Source of the DNA: a virus
IMG/VR virus record: IMGVR_UViG_3300005528_000059
Span: 1 to 64,000 of that record
DNA: 64,000 nt
Direction: 5' to 3' (one strand)
Position numbers and translations under genes: made by a program. This document shows positions 41,127 to 48,901 of this stretch, piece after piece. A model generated the notes under the pieces. It ran no database searches. It was given only the letters and a program-made list of their open reading frames with translations, and was not told the origin of the DNA. Position 1 is the stretch's first letter; every line of letters begins with the position of its first letter.

Positions 41127-41381
41127 ATGCGCATCATGACTGTAGTAGTGTTATACGATCTTTCCTCAGTGTGGCCTAAATCTGACGAAGAACCGAACGC
41201 AGATAATGATGCGTTCGTGGATCGTTTAGCGACAGTTCCAGGCTGTATCCAGGTGCAGCATTCTTTTGATCAATACATCGAAGTTGATCTCCAAGTTAGT
41301 TGTTTCAAAGAAGCCGAAGTTCGCTCTGCAGAAATTTGGAATACCATTCTAAACATCCTAGGGGTAGAGCAGCCATGCTAG
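41127..41381 (+). CDS. Small acidic protein, unknown
   Basis: 84 residues. Starts with a hydrophobic strand (MRIMTVVVLYDLSSVW) that could be the first strand of a ferredoxin-like fold rather than a membrane span. AAAGGAG precedes the ATG. Overlaps the next membrane-protein gene. Confidence 0.75.
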   Translation: MRIMTVVVLYDLSSVWPKSDEEPNADNDAFVDRLATVPGCIQVQHSFDQYIEVDLQVSCFKEAEVRSAEIWNTILNILGVEQPC

Positions 41382-41515
41382 AGAACCTCAACCTCTGGAA
41401 AAATATCGCAATCGGAATAGGAGTTTATCTAGTTCTACTAGTAGTATTCTTATTCTTCTTCTCTATCGCCGTTTCTAAACATAAAATCTCGGAAGGTTTC
41501 TTTGATGATAAATGA
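41375..41515 (+). CDS. Small single-span membrane protein
   Basis: 46 residues with one long hydrophobic segment (about 10-33, IAIGIGVYLVLLVVFLFFFS) and a short charged tail. The start at 41375 overlaps the stop of the previous gene and follows AGGGG. The size and type are common for host-membrane modifiers, but nothing proves a role. Confidence 0.7.
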   Translation: MLENLNLWKNIAIGIGVYLVLLVVFLFFFSIAVSKHKISEGFFDDK

Positions 41516-41861
41516 CTGGGCCTCTTTTTGCTTGCTGTTAGCTACGTTAATCATAGTGTTTCTTGAGACAGAGAATCGCTACCAACAATCTTTAATAGCA
41601 AGTAGAGACAAGCATATCAAAAAGATATCTGATCACAGTTACAGGGTGATCGATGTCGCTGGAAAAATAGCAGATAGTTTGCAGCAAACTGAGAAATCTC
41701 TGCACATTTCCAAACAGGTGATCGAAGAGCTTCTTTCTAGAGCTGTGCCATTTATCGATGACTCTTCAGATTTAGAAAGTTTAACTGAATTCCGTGAGAC
41801 TATGCGTGTCTATTACACGGAGTGGAGAAAAATTCACCCCTATGGAGTACCCGATGCCTGA
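41505..41861 (+). CDS. Membrane-anchored coiled-coil protein
   Basis: 118 residues: an N-terminal anchor (about 5-20, ASFCLLLATLIIVFL) followed by a long charged coil and helical domain (VAGKIADSLQQTEKSLHISK). Topology resembles an i-spanin, but it is far from the lysis genes. ATG at 41505 follows GGAAGG; overlaps both neighbours. Confidence 0.72.
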   Translation: MINDWASFCLLLATLIIVFLETENRYQQSLIASRDKHIKKISDHSYRVIDVAGKIADSLQQTEKSLHISKQVIEELLSRAVPFIDDSSDLESLTEFRETMRVYYTEWRKIHPYGVPDA

Positions 41862-42150
41862 GGACCTACAGCACTATCTGAGTTTAATGGAAGAGAAACA
41901 CGCCAATCTTGAGCAAGAGCACGTTCAACTGCAAAAAGATTTTGACGTAATCTCGAGTAGTCTTAAAGAACTAATCGAGATACTCATCGAATTATTTCCA
42001 GCGGGAGCTACGAACACCCGTGCCATTCAAGTCAAACGTTATCTACTTCAACAGTACCCGCTGTTTTTAGATAAAATTTCTCCGATGTACTTGGTAGCTA
42101 TACGGGAAGAAATTCAACATTCAGACAAGAAAAGAACCCGGAGGAAGTAA
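41854..42150 (+). CDS. Coiled-coil protein, unknown
   Basis: 98 residues. Long coiled coil at 10-50 (LMEEKHANLEQEHVQLQKDF) and a basic tail (DKKRTRRK). ATG at 41854 chosen for GGAG 6 nt upstream. Coupled by overlap to both neighbours. Confidence 0.72.
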   Translation: MPEDLQHYLSLMEEKHANLEQEHVQLQKDFDVISSSLKELIEILIELFPAGATNTRAIQVKRYLLQQYPLFLDKISPMYLVAIREEIQHSDKKRTRRK

Positions 42151-42509
42151 TGGAAAACATAGAACGACGTCATCTTGGTGAAGACCTTTACGCTAGTTGT
42201 GATGGCTATCACATCTGGTTAGAAAAAATACTGCATAGCCCAGACACTTTTCAAAAGATTGTGGCGTTAGAACCAAGCGTCTTTTTTGCTCTTTCTTCGT
42301 ATGCTAAACGATCAGGATTTGGTACAAACTCTAATGAGCTTAGTGACCCTACGTATCTTGGGGACGGTGTTTATGCTCATCATATCCCTAGTGTAATTAC
42401 TTTAAGTGTTGGTAGTCATCTGGCTCCTGTTGATGTTGTGTTAACTCGAGAGCTTTTTCAAAAGCTAGAAGAATACGCCGAATATATTGGACAACTTGCG
42501 AAAGAATAA
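42150..42509 (+). CDS. Unknown protein
   Basis: 119 residues, start overlapping the previous stop (TAATG). Mixed alpha/beta (PSVITLSVGSHLAPVDVVLT). It ends the unit that began at 40546; a new promoter follows within 10 bases. No family recognised. Confidence 0.75.
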   Translation: MENIERRHLGEDLYASCDGYHIWLEKILHSPDTFQKIVALEPSVFFALSSYAKRSGFGTNSNELSDPTYLGDGVYAHHIPSVITLSVGSHLAPVDVVLTRELFQKLEEYAEYIGQLAKE

Positions 42510-42516
42510 AAATAAC

Positions 42517-42544
42517 TTGTATTGAAAATACGAAATATTACTGT
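42517..42544 (+). promoter_or_regulatory. Phage promoter TTGTAT-16-TACTGT
   Basis: Member of the 28-base set. The -10 ends 26 nt before the ATG at 42571. GTATT-3-AATAC forms a small inverted repeat overlapping the -35. Confidence 0.55.
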
Positions 42545-42570
42545 TACATTAGCAACTAAGGGAGAACAGT

Positions 42571-42750
42571 ATGAACGAGACAGTCCAACGTGGTTGCCAC
42601 ATGCGCCACGAAGTTCAAGAAGATTTACTTCTTCGCGAACTTAAAAAGAGAATTGATACTCTGTTGCGTAGTGGTCAAAGTGGGCCTGAGCTGAGTTCAG
42701 CTTGGGAAAAATTCCGTGAGTACTCAGATTCGCGTAAAGAGCTAGCTTAG
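42571..42750 (+). CDS. Small charged helical protein, own promoter
   Basis: 59 residues, helical and highly charged (QEDLLLRELKKRIDTLLRSG). AAGGGAG precedes the ATG. It is a single-gene unit between two promoters of the same type, which argues that it is expressed for a purpose. No family recognised. Confidence 0.75.
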   Translation: MNETVQRGCHMRHEVQEDLLLRELKKRIDTLLRSGQSGPELSSAWEKFREYSDSRKELA

Positions 42751-42763
42751 GAAGTAAAACTTG

Positions 42764-42791
42764 TTGCTTAGAACTGTGGACCTTTTAAAGT
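42764..42791 (+). promoter_or_regulatory. Phage promoter TTGCTT-16-TAAAGT
   Basis: Member of the 28-base set; the -10 ends 29 nt before the ATG at 42821. Confidence 0.55.
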
Positions 42792-42820
42792 GGTTTTACT
42801 AACTAAGTAGGGAGAGTACT

Positions 42821-43132
42821 ATGCACATTGAGCCTTTATCCAAGCACGCGTCTATCGAAGACTGGGGACTCTTACTTGGATTCTTAGATGAAGAAGACCC
42901 TGCATCGGTAGTTGAGCAATTTGCTGCTGGTTATGGATTCGGTAAACTCTACGAAATGGGTGGAAAAATCAATTCCAACTCCGGTAGATACGAGTCAGCT
43001 TATGCCGAAGATCCACCATTGGACCCGCTGAGTGTTCTGTATTTCCGCGACGAAAAAGTTATGCTTTTTCCGTATGCGATCGTGGCTATTATAAAGCCTG
43101 ATACGCCTACTTTCATCACCCGCATGGACTAG
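42821..43132 (+). CDS. Unknown protein, single-gene unit
   Basis: 103 residues. Acidic helical start (EDWGLLLGFLDEEDPASVVE), then a Gly/Tyr-rich part and a hydrophobic strand (KVMLFPYAIVAIIKP). AGGGAGAG precedes the ATG. Followed by a hairpin spacer. No family recognised. Confidence 0.75.
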   Translation: MHIEPLSKHASIEDWGLLLGFLDEEDPASVVEQFAAGYGFGKLYEMGGKINSNSGRYESAYAEDPPLDPLSVLYFRDEKVMLFPYAIVAIIKPDTPTFITRMD

Positions 43133-43144
43133 CCTGTGAAGGCG

Positions 43145-43182
43145 CTTTAAGCTAGGTAGGCGTTGCCTTGCCTAGCTTAAAG
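43145..43182 (+). repeat. CTAGG-hairpin spacer element
   Basis: CTTTAAGCTAGG (43145-43156) and CCTAGCTTAAAG (43171-43182) pair perfectly over 12 bp; wobble and Watson-Crick pairs continue inward. The ~150-base spacer around it (43133-43284) is similar in plan to those at 48195, 53139 and 62755. No T-run follows. Confidence 0.65.
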
Positions 43183-43284
43183 ATTGCTGTGCACGGCGTC
43201 GCCCCGTTGTCTTGGCGAGCATTTAAAGCTGGCATTTGCCTGTAGAGGCTTTATGCTAGGTAATAGTTAAGTAGGGAGATAACT

Positions 43285-43506
43285 ATGACCACTATAACCG
43301 GTGAGCAAGCTCAGTCTGACCATTTTGTGATGGCTAGTGTGCGATTTTATTTGCGCATCGTAGCTGTTGGTATGAAAGTGCGCGGCATGACTATGGGCAA
43401 GCTCTTAGCGCGTGCTAGCGACTTCACAGGCAAAAAGTACACTGCGACTAAAGAAAGCTGTCGTGTAGCTATCGACGACCTCACAGCTCTCCTGGAGAGT
43501 GTGTGA
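43285..43506 (+). CDS. Small protein, unknown
   Basis: 73 residues, mixed helix with a basic middle (VGMKVRGMTMGKLLARASDF). AGGGAGATA precedes the ATG. Its stop overlaps the next start. Confidence 0.72.
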   Translation: MTTITGEQAQSDHFVMASVRFYLRIVAVGMKVRGMTMGKLLARASDFTGKKYTATKESCRVAIDDLTALLESV

Positions 43507-43862
43507 TGATTATCGGTACGAACATGGTGTTGCGCCGCCTTCCGCTAACTGGTAGTTGCTGCTTGATTGACAACTCGGCTGGTTTGTATAGCCGACGCCG
43601 TATTCTTCGTGAGATGTTACACATCTACGATACTGGTCAATTGTTGGCTACTCCAGATTGTATCGCTGAAGCACAAACTGTGATTACCGATACTCCAGGC
43701 TGGATGGAGGAATATGGCCTCACTGAAGACATGCTGGAAACTTGTATGCACGAGCTTTCCGAAGAAGTTCTTCATATTCTTAACAAAATGGCTCCTGAAG
43801 GTTGCACACTCTTTTGGGAAGATAATTGCCTCATGTGCGCGGTGGAGAACGAGCATGTCTAA
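43506..43862 (+). CDS. Cys-containing small protein, unknown
   Basis: 118 residues from the ATG at 43506 (GGAGAG upstream). Six Cys are scattered (GSCCLID, PDCIAEA, METCMHEL-type, EGCTLFWEDNCLMC). A metal site is possible but unproven. Coupled by overlaps to both neighbours. Confidence 0.75.
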   Translation: MIIGTNMVLRRLPLTGSCCLIDNSAGLYSRRRILREMLHIYDTGQLLATPDCIAEAQTVITDTPGWMEEYGLTEDMLETCMHELSEEVLHILNKMAPEGCTLFWEDNCLMCAVENEHV

Positions 43863-44247
43863 TCTTAAATGGTACGTTGGTCAACATGGTGAAAACTATC
43901 CTTATTGTTTTGATACTCGTGAAGAAGCCTTAGCCCATGGAAAGTTTGACTTCTTCGACACAGGATTTCACTTGACACATGCTGCTCAAGACCCTATTCG
44001 TTTAAGCGAACATTTCGTCCTTGACGATTGGATTTTTGATGTAGATTCAAATGCGTTATCTGAATTAGGTGATCCTGAAGGTGATGGGTTATTGATCGAT
44101 GTAGATTTTGAAGGTTTAGAGGAAGCTGTTCGCAAAGCTATCGACGATTGGCAAACTGCCAAGAACGTAGTAATCCTTCCCTATATGTTCACTACTATAA
44201 AATCTTCTGAGTTTATTCCGCCGGAGCCTGCTAACGATGAAGAATGA
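43855..44247 (+). CDS. Acidic protein, unknown
   Basis: 130 residues, starting at the ATG at 43855 (GGAG upstream). It begins with WYVGQHGENYPYCFDTREEA, a strand-helix pattern seen in small phage proteins, and is strongly acidic. Overlaps both neighbours. No family recognised. Confidence 0.75.
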   Translation: MSNLKWYVGQHGENYPYCFDTREEALAHGKFDFFDTGFHLTHAAQDPIRLSEHFVLDDWIFDVDSNALSELGDPEGDGLLIDVDFEGLEEAVRKAIDDWQTAKNVVILPYMFTTIKSSEFIPPEPANDEE

Positions 44248-44575
44248 CATGGGAATAGACGTAGACTTGTTCAATGAACTGGAGAAGTATTTCCTCGGGA
44301 GATTCATCGTTGATCCTTTGGAGCAAGAGCTTTTCAATTTAATCGTAGCTTTTGAGCGTAATGGCGATTGGTTCTTGACGACTACCGCGTTTGTTGAGCA
44401 ACTCCTAGAGTTTTTCACTGCTCGCATAGGTGTAGACTTCGATGGAGTCCGTGGTTTTCCAGAAGCTAACATCGAATCGTGGATGGTCTATTATCTTCGC
44501 AATGCTTTGAAGTTTGACAAAACATGGGGTATCAAAACTGAAGACATTACGAGGGATGAAGATGAGTCCGATTAA
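44237..44575 (+). CDS. Acidic helical protein, unknown
   Basis: 112 residues, helical, acidic end (KTEDITRDEDESD). GGAG lies 11 nt upstream. It overlaps the DnaA-like gene by 14 bases and is presumably translated together with it. Confidence 0.73.
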   Translation: MKNDMGIDVDLFNELEKYFLGRFIVDPLEQELFNLIVAFERNGDWFLTTTAFVEQLLEFFTARIGVDFDGVRGFPEANIESWMVYYLRNALKFDKTWGIKTEDITRDEDESD

Positions 44576-44891
44576 GATGATCGACATCATGGAAATAGTT
44601 GCCAGCGAATCTGGCTGTGTGGTGGCCTCTTTTATTCATCCAATACGTACTCGCAAAGCTACTCTCGGTAGGCATGTAGCGATCTATATGTGTCGAAAAC
44701 ATACACCTAATTCTTTGAAAGCTATCGGCGCGCGATTTAATCGCGACCACACTAGCGTGATCCTAGCTATCAACAACATCGAGAGCAAACTAGCTGTTGA
44801 GGGGTTTACTGAAGTTCACAAGTTAGTCCAAGCCGTTGAAGCTAAGATTCTTCAACGAGCTTGCAAGGAAATAAAAAATGTTGTTTTCTGA
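44562..44891 (+). CDS. Stand-alone DnaA domain IV (DnaA-box-binding domain)
   Basis: 109 residues. Nearly the whole protein matches bacterial DnaA domain IV: a first helix (KMIDIMEIVASESGCVVASF), the basic loop (RTRKATLGRH), YMCRKHTPNSLKAIGARF, and the signature helix NRDHTSVILA (60-69), then a last helix pair. No AAA+ domain and no domain I or II. Domain IV alone binds DnaA boxes, so the protein may compete with host DnaA or mark a phage origin. ATG at 44562 follows GAGGG. Confidence 0.88.
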   Translation: MSPIKMIDIMEIVASESGCVVASFIHPIRTRKATLGRHVAIYMCRKHTPNSLKAIGARFNRDHTSVILAINNIESKLAVEGFTEVHKLVQAVEAKILQRACKEIKNVVF

Positions 44892-45060
44892 ATTCCAACT
44901 TTTAGTTGCTTGCGGAATGCTAGGAGTTTTCTATGGGTTTTCTGCTTATGCAACAAAGAAAGTAGATAAAATCTACTACTGGCTAGCGATAGCTTTGTTT
45001 GCTACGATCATCATTAGCATTAGCTTGCGGTTAATCCGAGGAGATTTTCATGCCAACTGA
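44878..45060 (+). CDS. Small membrane protein with two spans
   Basis: 60 residues: spans at about 5-22 (EFQLLVACGMLGVFYGFSAY) and 32-51 (IYYWLAIALFATIIISISL), with a basic loop between. AAGGAAAT precedes the ATG. Overlaps neighbours on both sides. Confidence 0.72.
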   Translation: MLFSEFQLLVACGMLGVFYGFSAYATKKVDKIYYWLAIALFATIIISISLRLIRGDFHAN

Positions 45061-45598
45061 ATTTTTAGTGTTGGAGTCATCTGAAGTCGAAGTCACTCTC
45101 AAAAGTGCTGTAGAAGACGCTCTATTAGACTATCAGCGGCTGACAAAGAAAAGCCTTGAATATCGTGATGTAGACTTGACTTTGGTGCGTTTGATAGTAG
45201 AGCATCTAGTCAAAGGACTAGACGATCCGATGCCTACACAGAACGAATTCTCCAGAGGTGCGGACTGGGGTATGGTATTCATGACGACTAGTCTTTACGA
45301 AAGATTAGGAGGCAAACTTCTATCCGCCTCCAATAATATCATTTCTAACGACGAAGTTAAGAAAAAGCACTTTGGAAATTTTGGACCTGATACTGCTCGA
45401 TTCGTAATCGATGAAGGTGTCATTGACCACGCCTTTGGATACGGCGGTGGCTCCACACGAACAGCTATCCTCATCTCACACGGACTTATTCGTAAGCCTC
45501 GCACGATGTGTTATAAATCCCCGTTGACCGAAAAAGGTTTTGATTATCTACGTTCACTAGTCAGCCCTTCGCAAGTTAAAAGATTGATACAGCGATGA
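45050..45598 (+). CDS. Unknown protein, possible C-terminal winged helix
   Basis: 182 residues. N-terminal helical part, then FGYGGGSTRTAILISHGLIR and LTEKGFDYLRSLV, which could be a winged helix. CGAGGAG precedes the ATG. Overlaps the next gene by ATGA. No family recognised. Confidence 0.75.
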   Translation: MPTEFLVLESSEVEVTLKSAVEDALLDYQRLTKKSLEYRDVDLTLVRLIVEHLVKGLDDPMPTQNEFSRGADWGMVFMTTSLYERLGGKLLSASNNIISNDEVKKKHFGNFGPDTARFVIDEGVIDHAFGYGGGSTRTAILISHGLIRKPRTMCYKSPLTEKGFDYLRSLVSPSQVKRLIQR

Positions 45599-45927
45599 GA
45601 CAAACATCCGTCGAGGTAAGTCAGAAAATCAAGTTTGGAGACGAGCGCACTCGCTACACTGTGCAAGCTTTCAGTCAGCGATATATTATTGCTACGAAAG
45701 TGTTCAAGCTCAAACGCAATAATTATCTTTATACGATTATCGATGTGTTCCGTGGAATACGCGGACCTAGCGATCTTCTTTTTGGATCGCCTTATACTTT
45801 TAACGATTATGAAGGAGCTACGATGAATATCGCTATGCTTCACTCTGGACGCCAAAGTATATCTCTTAGAAAAGCTGTTCCTTTAACAGTTGAAGAACTT
45901 GAACAGATCAGTAAGCTGATTAAATAG
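45595..45927 (+). CDS. Unknown beta-rich protein
   Basis: 110 residues, strands dominate (RYTVQAFSQRYIIATKVFKL, YLYTIIDVFRG). A SH3- or OB-like fold is possible. It ends 3 bases before the next promoter. Confidence 0.73.
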   Translation: MRQTSVEVSQKIKFGDERTRYTVQAFSQRYIIATKVFKLKRNNYLYTIIDVFRGIRGPSDLLFGSPYTFNDYEGATMNIAMLHSGRQSISLRKAVPLTVEELEQISKLIK

Positions 45928-45930
45928 TGC

Positions 45931-45958
45931 TTGTTTTCCTTTAAGGACAGCTTACTAT
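45931..45958 (+). promoter_or_regulatory. Phage promoter TTGTTT-16-TACTAT
   Basis: Member of the 28-base set; its spacer ends AAGGACAGCT, close to GGACAGCT in the site at 40492. The -10 ends 28 nt before the ATG at 45987. Confidence 0.62.
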
Positions 45959-45986
45959 GGTGCTTGTAGGCAGTAAGGAAAAACAC

Positions 45987-46307
45987 ATGCAAAATCGCAT
46001 ACCAGTAGACGAAGAGCTACTCAATATGATTGGGTTTTATTTGTCTAAACTAGACGACGCAGGAATCGTATTCTCTGACCAAGAGATTGAGTTCCAGCTG
46101 TTGCTTGACACCTTGTGGGAAAGCACAGCTCCTGACGAAGATGCTATGCTTCAGCGTTCGACGCTAGAAAGTTTGCACGACTACTTCGCTCAACGTTCAG
46201 ATACCGTAGATGGTGACTACGGTGCTCCTGAGCCTAACCTGCCAGCGCGCATCGCTCACGATTTGGGCGCGTTGCTTCTCATTAAGGATATGTCCAATGA
46301 TAGTTGA
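45987..46307 (+). CDS. Acidic protein, unknown
   Basis: 106 residues, helical and acidic. The ATG at 45987 was chosen over one at 45957 because the latter lies in the promoter -10; AAGGAAAA precedes 45987. Overlaps the next gene. Confidence 0.75.
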   Translation: MQNRIPVDEELLNMIGFYLSKLDDAGIVFSDQEIEFQLLLDTLWESTAPDEDAMLQRSTLESLHDYFAQRSDTVDGDYGAPEPNLPARIAHDLGALLLIKDMSNDS

Positions 46308-47226
46308 TGCTGCTAAATATGTTCTTAACAGCAATCCAAATGATGAGGGCTTTTGGGCGATCTTAGGACTTCCCTCGGAAGTCGGCGAAACTCCGCCTCA
46401 CGTCGTGCTGCCTGATTATCATGTAGTTGCTAGGCGACAAGTATCTCTTGAGTGGCGTCCAATAAGTGCTCCTTCCCAAGTTTACTTTGACTTACCAGAT
46501 TGTCCAGGCGTTCCACCCTTGACCCCGTTTGAAGTTCAACAGCAGCTAAAAGATTTCCCAACTGATAGCCTTAACCAAGACGGCTGGGAATTTAGTATGG
46601 ATGGTCCGCAAATGAGTCCACCGGAAGTGTGGTTCCCAGTGTGTACGAAAAACGAATATCTTTTTACTGCTGAAGGTGACATTGAAGATGAACTTACACC
46701 TAGGACTAATTGGGTCTGTTTGACTAAAGACTCTCGAGTAGTTCCAGTTCCGTTGGTTGATGCTTTAATAGTCACTGCCAAAGACATTGAGGATATGAAA
46801 AATTACCCCACGCTTGGTCCCATGTGGGGTGCAGCTCGTCGTATTACAGATGAAGTAGTTAACTCGTTTGGAGATAACGATTTCAAAGGTGTTGTGGCTA
46901 AGGCCGTGGAGGAGTTTACCGAACAACTGAACAAACGTGTCGAAGATAGTTTGTGGCTTGATTTAGAGCACAATCTTCATGGGCGTTTTTGGGATGGTGT
47001 TCGACAAGTGATTAATGGTCTGCTAACTGGGGATGAGTGGACGCTTAAAACTTACGTTGGAGCAGAGTCACTTCTCGCTCGACGACCTGAGCTGCTCAAA
47101 GCTATAGCTCAGCATATTCCTGAGGAAATTGTAGGCATGCAAGTAAAGGCACTTGAAGAGCGCATCGCCTATCTGGAAAAATCTGTCGAGTGGCATAAAT
47201 CACAGTCCATTCGCCATAATTATTAA
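46297..47226 (+). CDS. Unknown 309-residue protein
   Basis: The largest gene in this part of the small-gene region. Beta-rich first half with Pro-rich turns (PVPLVDALIV), then a helical C-terminal half (FTEQLNKRVEDSLWLDLEHN) ending in a coil (LEERIAYLEKSVEWHK). AAGGA precedes the ATG at 46297. No family recognised; no catalytic motif seen. Confidence 0.78.
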   Translation: MIVDAAKYVLNSNPNDEGFWAILGLPSEVGETPPHVVLPDYHVVARRQVSLEWRPISAPSQVYFDLPDCPGVPPLTPFEVQQQLKDFPTDSLNQDGWEFSMDGPQMSPPEVWFPVCTKNEYLFTAEGDIEDELTPRTNWVCLTKDSRVVPVPLVDALIVTAKDIEDMKNYPTLGPMWGAARRITDEVVNSFGDNDFKGVVAKAVEEFTEQLNKRVEDSLWLDLEHNLHGRFWDGVRQVINGLLTGDEWTLKTYVGAESLLARRPELLKAIAQHIPEEIVGMQVKALEERIAYLEKSVEWHKSQSIRHNY

Positions 47227-47235
47227 AGGTGCAAC

Positions 47236-47505
47236 ATGGTCATCGAAGATAACAACTCCCCTGCTCTTATTATGATTAGAACAGCTGAAGACGTGGAAAG
47301 TCCAGCTATAGTTATGAAGGGTATCTCAATCAATTGCATTGTTTTTGAAGGAACTCATTTTATCGGTATTGTTCTTAGTGACATGGGGCAGACTCTAGCC
47401 TCGGTGTGCTTACTCAATCCCGAAGATGTAGACGCTATGGTGAGAATTTTGCTAGAAGCAAAAACACATTTTCTGGGTTCTCCTTCTTCAGATACTATCA
47501 ATTAG
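47236..47505 (+). CDS. Small beta-rich protein, unknown
   Basis: 89 residues, mostly strands (PAIVMKGISINCIVFEGTHF). AAAGGTG precedes the ATG. Directly before an SSB-tailed protein. Confidence 0.75.
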   Translation: MVIEDNNSPALIMIRTAEDVESPAIVMKGISINCIVFEGTHFIGIVLSDMGQTLASVCLLNPEDVDAMVRILLEAKTHFLGSPSSDTIN

Positions 47506-47513
47506 GAGTTATC

Positions 47514-48194
47514 ATGCCTCGTGGGTACAATAACTCGCACTATTCCGATTCGCTCAAATTAATCAACGGCGAAATAAAAGTTGTTGCGGTGAAACACCGA
47601 ACGCTTAGCATAGGTAAAGCAACAGTAAATAAAGATAAGGAGAATAAAGTGACGCAAAATCTCAGCACTATCGCAGCGATTATGCTCGATGACAATCTGG
47701 TTAGTGTAACTGGCTCGTTTGCCAATTATCAAAACAAAACTCGTAAGACTTACACTTACAAGTGTCTCCGGTCAATGGCAGAAACATTGAAAAAGAACGA
47801 CTTAATTGTTGTCGAGAAAAAGACTTCTGAAGGCGAAGGCGCGCTGTTTACAGTTGTGTTCGTAGTAGATGTACACGACACGCTCAACATCGATCCAGAT
47901 GATGGTATCAATTACGCCTATGTTGTCAGCAAAATTGACACTGGTTTGCTGGACGTTCTTCAGAAAGCTGAAGACGACATGGTTGCACACATCAAACGTA
48001 AGCGTCGCGAAGCTTGGAAACAACAACTTGTCACTTCGCTTGTTACGCCTGAGCTAGAACAAGAAAAACTGCGTGCTAAGGCGACTTTGGAAGCCTTCAT
48101 CGTGCAACCTCCAACGGAAGTTGGTCCATCACCTGCGTATCGTGGCGTAAGCGTTTTTGTTGAACACGTTGACGACGACCACATACCTTTTTGA
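47514..48194 (+). CDS. Unknown protein with SSB-type C-terminal tip
   Basis: 226 residues. A beta-rich core (VVAVKHRTLSIGKATV, LFTVVFVVDVHD) is followed by a basic helix (AHIKRKRREAWKQQL), a linker and the tip VDDDHIPF, close to the SSB tip DDDIPF. It may bind the same partners as SSB. TAGGAGTT precedes the ATG at 47514. Followed by a hairpin spacer. Confidence 0.78.
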   Translation: MPRGYNNSHYSDSLKLINGEIKVVAVKHRTLSIGKATVNKDKENKVTQNLSTIAAIMLDDNLVSVTGSFANYQNKTRKTYTYKCLRSMAETLKKNDLIVVEKKTSEGEGALFTVVFVVDVHDTLNIDPDDGINYAYVVSKIDTGLLDVLQKAEDDMVAHIKRKRREAWKQQLVTSLVTPELEQEKLRAKATLEAFIVQPPTEVGPSPAYRGVSVFVEHVDDDHIPF

Positions 48195-48224
48195 GCCCTA
48201 TAAACGGCTCACCGCTGGCGTGTT

Positions 48225-48256
48225 TAGGTTTGGCTAGGGTTGCCTAGCCAAACCTA
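48225..48256 (+). repeat. CTAGG-hairpin spacer element
   Basis: TAGGTTTGGCTAGG (48225-48238) pairs perfectly with CCTAGCCAAACCTA (48243-48256), loop GTTG. The surrounding 152-base spacer has the same plan as 43133-43284, with GGGCTTTGCCCGTGG and CTAGAAAGCAT words shared with 62755-62920. No T-run follows. Confidence 0.7.
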
Positions 48257-48275
48257 TTGATTGCCGTGTAGGGCT

Positions 48276-48303
48276 TTGCCCGTGGCTCTAGAAAGCATCT
48301 AAT
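48276..48303 (+). promoter_or_regulatory. Candidate phage promoter TTGCCC-16-TCTAAT
   Basis: Same 28-base frame as the other sites but the -10 second base is C. It lies in the hairpin spacer, 43 nt before the ATG at 48347. Confidence 0.4.
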
Positions 48304-48346
48304 TGTAAAGCTAGGGCTTAGCTAGCAAACCGCTGGAGGTAATTTT

Positions 48347-48553
48347 ATGATTCCGGTTCGAATATACGGTGCTGATGTCAAACTGACTTCTGATGCAGAA
48401 GACGTTCATGCGCTTTGGGCGCTACGGGTTGACAGTTTCTTAGTCAGTGCTTGGGAGCCAACTCCTAAGGAATTGGAATCGCTCAACAACGGCGGAAAAG
48501 TTTTGCTGTTCGTTAAAGGTCCTCACCCAGCAGTAATGATCACAGCGGAGTAG
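48347..48553 (+). CDS. Small beta-rich protein, unknown
   Basis: 68 residues, strand-rich (IPVRIYGADVKLTSDAEDV; KVLLFVKGPHPAVMI). GGAGG precedes the ATG. First gene after the 48195 spacer. Confidence 0.73.
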   Translation: MIPVRIYGADVKLTSDAEDVHALWALRVDSFLVSAWEPTPKELESLNNGGKVLLFVKGPHPAVMITAE

Positions 48554-48556
48554 TTC

Positions 48557-48901
48557 ATGTTTCAAATAACCGGACAACACGGATTTCACATAACATTAGC
48601 TAATGGGTACACGATCAGTGTTCAAATTGGTAGAGGCTACTATTGTGATAATCACTACTCGTTGTCCTCGTTAATTTCTGCTGAGCTCGCGGATTTCGCT
48701 GGACCAGCTCCGCCTACTTTAACAGCGGAGATTGCAGTAATTCAGCCTAATGGTGAATTGATGAGGCAAGAAGATGGTGACAACATTTTGAAGTACCAAA
48801 CTGTCTCTGACTTTTTGTCGTTGATGAATCGTATCAACGCTATTTCGCCAATCAGAATTGTTTCTACTCCTTTGCTCTTGGAAGGGCCGCTAAATGAATA
48901 A
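48557..48901 (+). CDS. Conserved phage protein of the GFxxTxANGYTxSVQ type
   Basis: 114 residues. The opening FQITGQHGFHITLANGYTIS and VQIGRGYYCDNH match a small protein often found in phages and prophages, with no known function. It is probably a beta-sandwich. Overlaps the next gene by 8 bases. Confidence 0.78.
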   Translation: MFQITGQHGFHITLANGYTISVQIGRGYYCDNHYSLSSLISAELADFAGPAPPTLTAEIAVIQPNGELMRQEDGDNILKYQTVSDFLSLMNRINAISPIRIVSTPLLLEGPLNE

